Source: Rotaria macrura (taxonomy: Eukaryota > Rotifera > Eurotatoria > Philodinida > Philodinidae). From it: a DNA stretch of 64,000 bases. Position 1 is the stretch's first letter. Every line of letters starts with the position of its first letter. This document shows positions 1-12,900 of this stretch, one piece after another. The position numbers were made by a program, and so were the translations under genes. The DNA lies in assembly GCA_900239685.1 (NCBI GenBank), contig OENT01000172.1:111438-175437 (forward strand). Direction: 5' to 3'. The notes beneath the pieces are model-generated. The model saw only the letters and a list, made by a program, of their open reading frames with translations, searched no databases and had not been told where the DNA came from.

Positions 1-3000
1 TTCAGTATATATTTACTGATCATCAAGGATATTATTTAAATAAAGTCAAGGTTTAGTGTTCATGCCATCAAAATAATCTCAACTTAGGTATCTTGAGCAC
101 GGTTATATATATTTTTTTAATTACCAAAGTAATTAATTATATGTTTTAATCATGCAGTTTAACATAAAATCACAGATACAGACGTATCGCAGTCCTAAAA
201 ATAATGATAAAAAATGATGGAAATTAATGAGCGCATTTCAATAATAATAGTAACCGTAACGAAAATTCTAATTCAATTTCATTCGAATATTGGTAGTGCT
301 TAATGATATGTCGGTGACAATGTTAAAAGTGTACAAATAAGTTGTAAGCATATTTTAAAGTTTTAAAGATATCCAACCATGGCATATTTAGTGGCGAAGT
401 TGTACTCTTTCGGAAGAACATACATTAATATATAATCTATTAGTTTCAAGGTTCAATTATGTACGTAGACTCATTTTCTCTTTGAAAAACGATAATTATT
501 GTGGAAAGAAAATAAGTATAGTTTTACTTTTCAAAGAAAAATCTGGAAAAGTTTGTCAACAATGAAAGAAATCAGCTAGTCATTCATATAACCATAGAAA
601 AAGAATACTGACTATGATAATCATAGGGTAAGGAAGATAGTAGAATCATGTCAAGCTCTCATTAAGAAAGATTTTTGATAGAACACAATTTTTCTGCCAA
701 ATGAAATTCATGTAATTTATCTGCTTATCCAGTCGTTCAACGGTACCGATTCACGTGACATCATAATCTGTTCAAAACTGTTTTTGTTTTCATTCGACCA
801 GATAATTGAATTCATAGTTACCTGACATTTACTTATGTCAATAGATAAGAATACAAGAAAGGTTTAAAAAACATCCTCAATATTACTATTTTTTACATTG
901 CTCATGTTTTTTCATATTTAATTCCTGGTTAAGGATTTGATATCTGCCCTAAGTCGGATGTACTGAGCTATAAAGACACAATTAGTTGTTTCTTTCTGAT
1001 GTGTCTTCATGCAGAGATTCAATAATAGTTTCTTGTAAAAAAAACGTACTAGAATAATCATTCCTCGAGTCAGTATATTGACGAATTTGTCTTTATGGAT
1101 AAACATGAATTCAATATACAGTAGATATGATAGTAGCATATCGGATGTGCTCCATTGTGCATACATTAGACTAGATACTGTATTTGGTCGATTAAATTGG
1201 ACAAAGTACATATACTAGCTATGCAACAGAAAATATTTATCAACAGAGTTCGGATACATTGATTAACGTATCGTCTCTTTCTCGATTGCTGTTAAGGACT
1301 ATGATAAATGATCTCTTGATAGATAGTCTTATATTATTTTTAATACAAACATTTATGACAAGTGAAATCACCGTTTATCATATTTGTCCATCGGATAATC
1401 ATCAAACTGTGTACTGAAGAAGAAAAAAACAATTAAATTTCAAACTTTTCTATTATAATCCATAAAAGAACAGGCAATATCTGTCTAATGGTAGTATGAG
1501 CTGTCGGATATGAATGTATTTAAAACAGAAACAAGAATATTAGAAAATAATCACTCAACTAAGTCGGATATTTCGATTCATAAAATCATTTTTTCTTTTC
1601 AGTACGTCGAAAGTCGTTTTTTTTACATAGTCAAAACAGAGTGTCATGTATAAAATTGTTGAAAATTAAATCCTTGCATAATTTTCTACTATTTATCGTT
1701 TATTGTGCAGTTCTATTGCAAGAGATGTATGTCAGCAATACCGTATACATTTTTCACATGTTAAAATAATATCATATTAACTTTCAAGTAAATTTCTCTT
1801 TACTAGCGGTTACGAGTGTAAATCATAAATCAAGTTATGATTCATTTTGATGGTCAACTCATTCCAGTCAGTTAAGATGATTTTTGATGTGTGTGTGTGT
1901 TTATGTGATTTACATCGTGAATATGTCAGAGCATGTGTTACGTTGTATCACAGACCTCTAGAAATAGTATTAATAATAAGAACATTTAGATTAGACAGAA
2001 ATGTCAACAAATTTTTGTGCTTGTCAAATCAATAATCTTGCAAAATACGAACTGCGTCGAATTTTGCCATGTTAATTAACTCATTCTACATGATTTTTAT
2101 CTCAAAACATATATACTGTACTCTGAATCGATAAAAGTTTAACAATCGACTAAAAGCAAACTATGATTGTGAAAAATAATTAAAAACACTAAACACTTTG
2201 TTCGCATTTGATTATAAAAACAAAATAATTTGAATATGGAAGCATCTGTTTCCAACGCCTGCTCTCTATTATATTTCTTTTTCTAAGGAAGACAAGAGAT
2301 TGAGAAAAAAATAATGATTGTATGAAGTTCAATATAATCGATGTGTTCATTAGCGTTAAGTAGAAATGGTGAAGCATCTGTTTCAGAGAGAAAGTCAGGA
2401 AACGCAAAATAGTCAAAGAACATCAAGAGCATGATATTCTATTTTTCCTTTCAAAATACAACTATGTGAAAATTAGATACTAATAAAGTCACGTTTTCTT
2501 TTTCAAACTGAAATATCCAAACATACTTCGCATGACTCCATGAATTTAAAGTAATAAATACGAACATGCATGTATGGGAAATATTATTTAAAATATGGTC
2601 AGTAAAATGTAACCAATAAAATTTGACTGAGATAATGTAAGCATGATGCTGTGATTATAAAAACATTTGGTATTTTATCTAAACAGAACTTAAGCAATGC
2701 CAATGAATTACCTATTAAATAAGGCAAACATGTTAAGGATAATTAAAGTCTTATTTACTTACTCAAAAATTTGTAGTGCAACGTTTGAATGACCCTATTT
2801 GAGGCTGATTGTGAGCTAGAAAAGCTAAACATGTTGAATTTTGTAGAAAAAATTTGAAGTTAATTCAATTCGACATGTTTGCGTCTAACCGAGATGCTTG
2901 CAAAAAGTATGACGAAATTTTAAATTTAATTAAATCGAGAAGACAAAGTTCTATGAAACGTATGAAAAACTATATTTAATCGAAACAAATTCATAGATCA

Positions 3001-5697
3001 TGTCTACACTAAATTCTCATTTTCGGTGTGTTCTTTAAAATGCACTTTCTTGTATCACTAAAATTTTATTAAAAATAAAAAAGACGCTACGATTCCATCA
3101 TATGAAATGACAGTATTGGAAATAAGAAGATATTGATTGAAAGAGCACGAAAATAAAATAAAAATATCAATATTAAATAGTAAAGATTGTATTATTTATT
3201 CTACGGTAATCACTTGTGAGAATTAAACCTTTATCAAGGTCATATTTTCAATTGTTCTCGTGCTTTGATATGAATTTATGATTGAATGGATATTTTTCGT
3301 GAACAAGATAGTTACACATAAAAAATAGCTGCAACTAAGTAGAAAATTAAACAAATAGATAAACGGTATGATGGGAAAATTATTGATTAGCTTGAATTGT
3401 AACTTTCCTGTCAACAAATATCACATGGCTAGTTGTAATATGCTTAATCAACTATGTCAGTTCACTCATTTTTATTCTCACGCTTAGTTGATCGAATGTA
3501 AAATAACATAAATGACTTTGAATCTTTGAAAACAATAGAATTATAAAAAAATGGATTGTCATCAGCTTGAATGACCAATGAATACATCAATTTCGGAGGT
3601 CGACTAATATCAAACTTAACAATAGAAACTTGAAGGAAAATCAAAAGTTCACGTTAACAAAACAAACTGGAACACGTTTCGTAGATATAGTAACAATTTA
3701 CCTAGTGCTTTTAGTTTTCCATTGAAAGTTTCTTGTTGGTTTTTTTTTCTGATATGATCCTATTTACTCACGTTGTTGAAAAGGATCATAATACAATAAA
3801 CATTTGTTTTGACATTCATCTGTCTCGACATCGATGGTTTGTCTTCATTAAGTTAGTCTATCTTTGATAGACATTCGACACCTATTGTCTTTAGTTTACT
3901 GTTAATATATAAGAATCGAATGTTGCTACGTCTGACAAATATCTAATTTATTGAATGAAACTCATACTTTCTATTCGTCTATTGAAAATGCATTCGATAG
4001 AAAAATCAAATATACGACAGTTTTAATGCGGGTAGTCTTTGTCACGTGATACAATATCTTATAAGGAAAAATAATAAACTGTTAAGCATCTTTCGAGAGT
4101 ATAGTTTTTATTTATGCTTAGAGTACAATGAAACTGAGCGAAATTTGCTGAAAGATTTGCATCCGTTGTATGTGACTCATCTATTATTGAAGATGAAAAC
4201 AAGATCTTCTCTTCTTTACTCTGATGTCTTGAAAACTTTATATTTTCAGAAGGAAATTATCATTTGATAGACGATACGGAGTCAACGTCATTGAACTAGA
4301 CTCAATTAAGCTCAGAATATCATCTAATTAAGTGTATGATGCATGATAATTGATAGGATAAGCTTTTTCTTCTAGTCTTCTCGTAAGCTGAGTGCTACGT
4401 GAAAAAGTAGAATCTAAATGAATCGATTTGCTCCTCTATGATACCGTTTATCTTTTTATTATCAAGTTGTAGCTCATTAAAAAGTTGAATATTCTTCTCG
4501 ATTAAATCAAGATTATTGCAGTTTTGTCTAGATAAAGATTTTGCCAAACTAAGTTTCATCTATCCATACGATAAGTATCACTTGTCAGATTCATATTATC
4601 CTCGAATATAAGAAAATATCTATACTATACTTGTTTTTCCTTTCTACAATTGAATAAAGCAGCAGGATTTCACGGAATACTACTGCAAAATTGATCAACC
4701 ATACTGTAACGAATCTAATCGAAAATCTCAGTGAAAGAACTGTGTAAATTCAACATTTTTTGAAGATTATTTCCAGTCAAATAAAATCCTTCTCATAGTC
4801 AAATCATTTTGATAAAAAAAATTGAAAAACGTCTCAGTATCTTTCTCAGGTTATCTCTTCATTCGCTAGTTCTCTTTGAAATTTAATTTTCTAAATTTCC
4901 TTATTCATCTAAATTATAGTATTTTAAACGTATCGAATAAAACTAGAAAAAAAACAGCAATACGAGTTTTCATGAATTCATCCGAATAAATTAGAGTTAC
5001 TCATATTTTTCTATCCATGCCTAGGTTGAAAAAGTATCAGATAGGGTAGAGTATTATTTTTAGCTATCTTACGGAATGAAATACTATAAATAACAACCGT
5101 CGTATTCAATTGATTATTATGTAATAATTTTTTTTCCATCTCAACATATTTCTAATCTTGCAATTCGTTTGAAAATCCGATGAAAACTCATGACTACTAA
5201 CTATATGAATTAGCTACATCGAATCAGATGTAACAAGTGTAGAGATATCGAGTTCATAATCATAAGAATTCAATCAAACATGTTAATAGAATTTCTAGTT
5301 CATTCCTTATAAACAATTGAACAATGAAAATTTTTCATAGTCGAGAATTTCATGACTTAAAATTGAAATTTTCATTTATTCTACTTGTGCTATAGAAAAA
5401 ACAGCACTGGAATAAATTTATTCATATTCAACTGAGATTATAAGTAGAAAAGCAAATATGTATTAGATTAAAAAAAACCAACGAATATGTAGCATTCAGA
5501 AGCAGCGGAAATAAATGTTAAATTGCACAAAAAGTCAAAACAAGAATGAACACAAAGAAGAAGAAAAAAAAACATGGAATGTATCAAATTTATATGAGTA
5601 GAAGTACTTTTCATATATATACAAACAAAGCGAAAACGAAAAGATTTCATTTGATTAATCATATTAATAGCATAGAATATTGATTGAACAAAATCAT
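1..5697. other. Non-coding, gene-poor AT-rich DNA
   Basis: I see no supportable gene here. All open frames are under 100 codons, full of F/I/L/K/N/Y as expected of AT-rich non-coding DNA, and lack domain-like patterns or sensible splice partners. A short GT run lies near 1888-1901. On the minus strand an AATAAA lies at 5417-5422, about 280 nt past the MAGUK stop codon, and could be that gene's polyadenylation signal, so the rightmost few hundred bases may be its 3' UTR. Confidence 0.6.
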
Positions 5698-8600
5698 TTA
5701 CGAAAACCATTGAACATTCACCCATTGAGGTTCAGCGCTTAATGCTTCGACAGCTCGAACAAGTCTAAACAGAATGGAAAATCAATAGATATTTAATTTT
5801 TTTTACGAGTACAATCAATCTATAATTGATCCGTAATTGAAAGTATCAATAGGTAGTAGATATTAATAAGTCTTACACGATCATATATTTTCTACGGTAA
5901 TTTAGATATCATATTCTGCTATTTTTAATAGCCTTTGTCTAGAAATTTCGAACATGGAGGAAAGATTCTATGTAATTTAATGTAAGTCAGTTTTAAAAAA
6001 AACTTCGTTTGTTGAAACGAATTAATATTAATCGTTATTCGAAAGCTCAATGATATCTTACTGTTCAAATGTTTTATCAATATCATCAGCAACAAGTGCA
6101 AGATCAAAATAAGTATGATAATCGCGTTCTAGAGCATCACTTTCCAATATAATTTGTTCAAAATCTTTAGACTAAATTCAAATAGACAAAACTAAAGCAT
6201 TCATTTTGAAAGACAATATTTATTAATTACCGATAAATTTAATGATGAATTATTACTCATAATACTTTTCTATAAAACAATAAAACTTTTATATTCATAA
6301 ATAATAAGCATAAAGAAAACAGACTGCTTTCATTTTTGGCATTCTTTGTTTATCGTTATGCTGCATATTACGAAGATAATCCATATTTGGTGCTTTGATA
6401 AATACGACATATGGCATAAATTCTTTATTGCAAATTAATTTCAAAGCCTAAATTATTAAAATCAAAAAAAAAACAATTTCCAATTATAAAAATAGACAAA
6501 ACGAAAATCTTCTTTCAGAATAATTCTTACCGTTGGTTCAATATCCAATACACACATTTTACCCGATTGTATAACACGTCGAACAGAATCGAATTTCGTC
6601 CCATATAAATGTTCACCATGTAGGCCATGTTCAAGAAAGCCTCCTGTTTCAATATCATTTTCCATTTCATTTCTATCCATATGATAATAAGAATTGGCTT
6701 CTTCATCATTACGAAAAGGTCGTGATGTATCTAGCAAACAAATATTGAATTCAATATACAACAATAACATAATCAAAATAGTCATAGATCGGTGAGTATA
6801 TATTTACGTGGTTTTGTCGTTCCAAATCGTTCTGGATCAAGTGCAATCAAACGACTTTTTAATGTTCGTCTGCCAACACGTTGCGCTCCGATTAAAATTA
6901 AACATTTTCTTGCAAATGGTGGCATACGTGCCACTTCTTCATAAAGACAAATATCACCTTTATCGAATAAGGATGAATCTTTGACATTGAATAATAAACG
7001 CTTTTTCTTTCGACGATCAATCAAACCACATACAACTAGAAAGAAAGAAAGAAGTTTGTTTGTCCTTACATAAATTGTATTTGACGATAGAGATAAATAT
7101 CTGTCATGATAACAATCGAATGGATCAATGTATTCCGTATGATATTATCTATTAAATCTTATCAAGAATAATAGTAGAGAAACATATCGTGAGAGTGTCA
7201 AAACCGGATGATAACGATCATAGGTGTTTTCTTTTGTCAATACGTATACACATAGGGTTATCGAGATAAGATATTTAGATAAGTATTGAGAAGAATTCTT
7301 TGAATTGTGCAAAACTCGATTGACGAATGTCGTCGATATTTTCATTTCATATTTCATCGAGATGCTATTGATGAATAACTTGCACTTGATAGAATAAAAA
7401 TTCATGGTGAAGGACATGTGATGAAAAAAAATAAATACTTGTACGATTCGAGTGCTATTATTATTGACAAGGAAGTGGGAGGCGGATAGACAAAGTCAGA
7501 TTCTCATCACAATAAATGAGTATCTGTCTGTCTGCAATATCGTCTGTTTGACTTTTTTTTCTAAAGAAATTTGAAAGTTGTAAGTAGTTGATGAAAAGTC
7601 TGACAGCACTTGACGAGACAAAAACTGCTGTGTAACATTTATGGTTACGTCGAATCATTTTATAATGGATTGCTGGCCATAAAGTAGATTTACGCTAAAA
7701 CTTCAAATAACATCATATTCTAATGCACAATTTCGCAGAGCGACAGCTTTCTCTATCGATATTCATAATTATAATAAATCAAGAAATTCTTGTTTTGATA
7801 CAAATGAGGTGTCTTCAATACATGTTTCTATAGGAATTCGACTACTCGGAAGATACTTGTAAAGAAAAACTTGTTGAATTTTCATCAGTTTTGATACTAT
7901 ATACGACTAGTAAAACATTGCGCCATGTTAGTGTGAAAGTCGATTCAACGACAAAAAGATTTATAGGTGCAACTCAAAATACATTTCGACCATAAAAAAT
8001 TGTTATAATGAAATGTTCGTTTTCAAAATTAAAACATTTTATTATTAATTACATTCAAGACAGCAATAAAAAACAATGCCTCCTCGATATTTTAATATCA
8101 TCGAACTATTAAATTATGAATAGACTTTATTAGTATGGTACAACGCATCGAAACGATGTTTTTTTTTCATACAAAATCATTGTCATAGAAATGTATCCTT
8201 GTCCTATTTTGTTAAAGTTCATTCTTTCTTAACATTTGAAATTCGATCTGAATTCTTCTAATGTCCTTGAGATCATGTACTATCGTGCTCAAACAATTGT
8301 GTAATTATTTGCAAATAACTATGCTTAGAGAAATATACATATTTTCTCAAATATTTCATTCTATGAATAGTTGGTGGTGAAAATTTTGAATTGTCAAATG
8401 ACAACGAATAAACATAGAATGTCATGTATTCTTATAATTTCACATTACTATTCTATTGCAGATGAAACCTTCATAAGACTATTTTCACACATATGAATAG
8501 TTATCTTTTATTCTTGATTTCGAATTAGAATTTTTGAATTAAATCATTACTTACGAGATGTTTTAGAAAAATCATTTTCCGGTGGCACAAAAGCTTTACG

Positions 8601-9977
8601 TCGTTCTTCAAGATATTGTGATGGTACAAGACCTTTTTGTGTTGGATCTTTTATGTGTCTTGCCTGTTTTATTTTAAATTATATTGAAACAAAATGAAGT
8701 AAACAATTAAATCTAATTCTTTTTTACCTGCCACCAATGAACATCATCTTGAGAAAGAATTTGTAATATATCTCCTTCATCAAATTCTAATCCAGCTTCT
8801 TTAGCAGGAATAAGTTTATCTTTTGCTGGATCATAAGAAAAATGAGTGCGCACAAATAACTTGAAAACAAAAAACAAACCAAAAAAGCTTTTCTTTTTCT
8901 TTTTCAACAAAATATGAATGGCTACTTGTGATGGGGATGGAAAATCATAATAACTTGGAATAACTTTGAATGTTACAGCACCACGAGCATTTCTTAATTT
9001 CTCTTGTAATTCTTCGGGCGTATTAACAATTTCACCGTTAATTTCTTTAATTACATCACCGACATGAAGAAGACCTTTAGTATCGACGGAAACAACAACG
9101 ATGATTTTCAATATTTTCTCTTTATTTTCACTGACATATGTTTACCTTGTTTATCAATTAAACCTCCTTGTACGATTCTCTTAATTTCTAAATCTCCCAT
9201 TTCATTTAATTTGACAGTTATACCTAAATGTTCTTCACCGGTTGATTCAATACCAATAGTTTTCGGTGGCATAGTTGGTATTGTACCGGGATAGATATAT
9301 GATGGTGAAGAGATATCAGGCAGAGGCTTAGCTGCATCAGGTAAATAGCCAACCGGTAATTGTTCTTCAGCATACTCACGTGTTGCGATTGTTTGATGAG
9401 CATCCATTATCATCTATGGAAGAAAAATTCAATTTCTTTCAAGATGTTTTATTCATTGTCGAACATTTTTACTCGTATGTGTGGACGTCTGAGAATACTA
9501 TCTAATTCACGTGCATATTTATTTGTCATGCCAACTATTTCAAGATCTTTAAGTAATGATGTTATCAAAGATAGATTGTCTGTTGACACCGGACGCATAC
9601 TTTCGGGTTGTTGAATGAAACGAAGAAGTAAATCATGACACTAATTTTAGAAAAAGAATGAGATAAAAGGAAATGACTATATATTTTTCTTTACATATGC
9701 TAGTGAAAATATGGTTGTTGATGAAAATACAGTTGATAGTGTATCTTGTAAACCAACAATAAAATCATCTTGTGGTTCACTTTTTAATAAATCAGCAAGA
9801 TCGGCCACGGATGCTAAACGAGAAAGCACAATTAAAAGAAACAACATAGATTTCAATAAAATAACATGCGATCTTTCTATTTTAGCACAAACCATCAAAA
9901 AAATCAGAATTATAACCATCTACATTTTGACTATTAACTGAAGGTCTGTCAAGTTCCATGTCGATTGGAGCAGGCAT
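5698..9977 (-). CDS. MAGUK p55-family scaffold (MPP2/MPP6/Varicose-like), 13 exons, 598 aa
   Basis: A membrane-associated scaffold of the p55 MAGUK family, which organises cell-junction and polarity complexes at the inner face of the plasma membrane. Coding exons (minus strand): 9977-9893, 9813-9695, 9640-9473, 9413-9146, 9074-8926, 8859-8728, 8663-8555, 7035-6808, 6730-6531, 6447-6325, 6269-6231, 6171-6062, 5764-5698. They sum to 1797 nt and all phases agree. Order: L27-like helices (about 30-135), PDZ (about 175-257; carboxylate loop HLGITV, then GGLIDKQGLLHVGDVIKEIN), SH3 (265-335; ends DDVHWWQ), a lysine-rich hook (350-375), and a guanylate-kinase-like domain (385-585; PPFARKCLILIGAQRVGRR, GFLEHG, LYGTKFDSV), ending EPQWVNVQWFS. 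The hook-GK junction resembles MPP2/MPP6 more than PALS1. The P-loop lacks the catalytic GxGKS pattern, so the GK domain should be an enzymatically dead protein-binding module, as in other MAGUKs. The length matches the family (540-675 aa). Exon 10 (13 codons) is the least certain. Confidence 0.93.
7036..8554 (-). other. Long intron of the MAGUK gene
   Basis: This 1.5-kb intron separates the end of the SH3 exon from the hook/GK exon; the gene's other introns are mostly 45-120 nt. It starts GTAAGT and ends TTTCTAG on the minus strand. The open frames inside it are short and show no domain pattern. I see no nested gene and no clear repeat. Confidence 0.8.
8860..8925 (-). other. 66-nt stop-free in-frame intron (possible retained segment)
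   Basis: It starts GTAGCC and ends TTTTCAAG, is 22 codons long and has no stop, so a single frame runs through from the PDZ exon to the SH3 exon. Removing it aligns the protein with vertebrate MPP6 (a Gln just before FVRTHFSYDP here, Gln-Val before FVKCHFDYNP there). Retaining it would insert a segment containing LKKKKKSFFGLFFVFK. Splicing is the better call, but retention would still give a full-length protein. Confidence 0.7.
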
Positions 9978-12900
9978 TGTTTTTTTGCTCTTAATTTTCT
10001 TGATTAACAATCTAAATTGCAATAGATGAAACAATTACTGTTTTTGACGATGACCTTCGCTTAAGGTAGACACAACAGAACACAAGCATGTGTGCATTAC
10101 AGGTAAGAACAATGGTAAACAATTTTATCCAATTCAAAGTTTAATATCGTAAATTTTATTCAAAACTCAAACAGATGTCGCTCATAAACAATCTACCATA
10201 CGGAACACACGATTAGGGCTCGTTGAATGTTAGTTTTATTTTGTTTGTTGACAGAAACATTAAGGTGATTCATACTGGTCTGATATCAAAATGAGATAAA
10301 CTACAACAAATCATTTTAAAAGTTTTAGCCTTGCACTACGATATCTTCAGACTACGATGCTATAATGAACAAAAGATTGAAAATAACTGTTTCAGTAATG
10401 CAGAACTCTTCCTAGATCTTCACGCTAAATACTTGCTAATAGTTTTTTTTGCTCAAGGTGAATGTCTGCAAGCCGAACACTACGCAGTTCTCTTATGCGA
10501 CGAATTCTTACTTTTTACATAATAAAAAATGTGGGTGTCTACAAAAAACTAACGATGCTAAAATTATAAAAATAGTCATTTGTTCAATTATGGGAAATCT
10601 TAAATTGTTAACATGTTGTCTATCACACTCTGCATCTTGACATGTTACTTCTTTGAAACAGAACCACACAGAAATCAACAATGATGGAGCTCTTTTGAAA
10701 AGTCTGGGACGTAGGCAAGAATGAACGACATCAACAAAGTCATAAAAGAAATTCTATTTTCTGGAAAACGTCAAGTTTTCTTCAGTTATTAATAAGGAAA
10801 ATTATGAAAAATGAAGTAACTATTAATGAATCACATTATGGATAGAATAACTAGAGCGTTGACTATCCTTCCAATAATACACTAATCATGATTTTGATGA
10901 ATCTAACAAACATTGAGTTTCTACAGAAAGGAACAGTTGACTTGAACCTCATACTTGTGAGATGAACTCTATGTTAATGTCGAATATGTCGATCAGATAG
11001 AAATCGATGCTGTCATGTATGTACTGTGATAAGATCGAACAACTAATTTTTCTCAATCATGAAACATCGTTGCCGCCTATCTCGGCCAAGGATCTGAGGT
11101 ATAATAGTATTACTTTCTTTTACTCGTCAATTTTCAAAGAACACCATTTGACATTCAAACTGCTCAACACTAGCAATGATCTTTTGAAAAATCTTTTGAA
11201 TCATCGATTTTCTCGACTAGCTACACAACCGGATACAATGGGATATGTCAGTATAAAGTGACATGTGATAACAAAATTTGACGGTTGCTGAAGATTCATC
11301 GATTTACTTTATCAAATGATGAATGAGAAGATATGATGATCATTAGAGAGACACGATAGAGTAAGAGCCATACTACTAGCTGACTGGGCCTCGTCATTGA
11401 CTGACAAAGTTAGTCAAGAAAGAAATAGTGAACTAGAGATGTGCATGAAGAAGAAAAGAGTTGATGAGATGAGTAGTATCGAAAAAGATAAATGAGCGAC
11501 GGTGATTGAATTATAACGATGAATGGGCTATTGTAACTACAGATAGAACGATGAGAAAATCGAAACAGGGTCACGAGAAAAACTGTAAAAAAAAGGTAGT
11601 GACTACGAATAAATGTACGAACAAAAATAAGTAAAAACGTTTTGTTAGAAAATCGACAATTACTAGCACTCTTACATACCATCTGCTCAAAAAATCTTTG
11701 CAACCTTGTAATACTCTCCTCCACCATTCCTCCACGATTCATACGTTTGAATACTGAACATCATGTAATGTAAATACCAAACATCCGTGACAAATAACAT
11801 TTTATGATCAGATAAATGCGGTCGAATTGAACCTTATCGAAAATTTAAGAATAATTACTGATTATTATAATTTCATACCTGTCACGTTCATGAGAACTCA
11901 TTATCGACAAATCTTTTCTCTACTCATTACTTGCTGATTGTAGATTAATTATGACTCGTTAATCCACTATAATTATTAATTAAGCTGATAGTACTCATCT
12001 TAAAAATAACTTTGATAAATACAAATAAATTCAGTAAATTTTGAAATTATTAGTAAAAAAAACTTTCGAATTCAAATGGTAGAATCACCAACTTGTAACA
12101 ATTTTTTAAAATCTAGAGAATGAAAGTAAACTTCTTGCTAAGTATACAGATATTCTTATAGCGATTTTATCATTGTAGTTAAAAAAGTATAAAACCAAAT
12201 GGAAAACATATTTGAGAAGTATCAATCACATCAGTGATCCTAAGCGCGTGGAGATGAGCGTAATGCTACAGATTTAAAGCATGAGTTGTACTTTGAACAT
12301 TGATTGTACGAATGATCACGTTCTGTTTCACGAACACTATTTCATATCTATTAGGATGTATATTGTACAGAATCTGGTTTCTTTTCTTTTCATGATGGTC
12401 TAATCATTTTACTTCTGATGTCCAGTGACAGTCGATACACTTTTTATATCAACTGTACACTTCGACATCATTCTTGGTATCTCTAAAACTATCCTTCAGA
12501 TTAATAGGGTAAAAGTGAAAGAGTAATATTTGTAGGATATTTTTACAGTCAGAAAAGATACGCATTATGAACAAAACTTACATGATCGATTGATAATGTT
12601 CAGATACAGTCTATTCAAATAATAATTATCATAGTAAAATCATGATGATAAATCATATTTTATCTACTGCATTCTTCTTTGTATCACAGATTAGCCATGG
12701 CCATGAGAAAGATATCATGTAATAGTAATCGATACATATTCAACCAACTGTATTGTGGAATGTGCATCTATTTTTGGATGAATTTTTAGCGTGAAATCAT
12801 GGTATATTTCATCTGAATTACACGAGAGATTTCAATAGTAAACACATAAATAATAATAATAAATTTTATTAAACAATGAATAATAGTATTAATTTGATCT

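Noticed and set aside
9064-9941. Plus-strand frames over the MAGUK exons
   Set aside because: They are antisense shadows of the minus-strand coding exons, whose domains are unmistakable.
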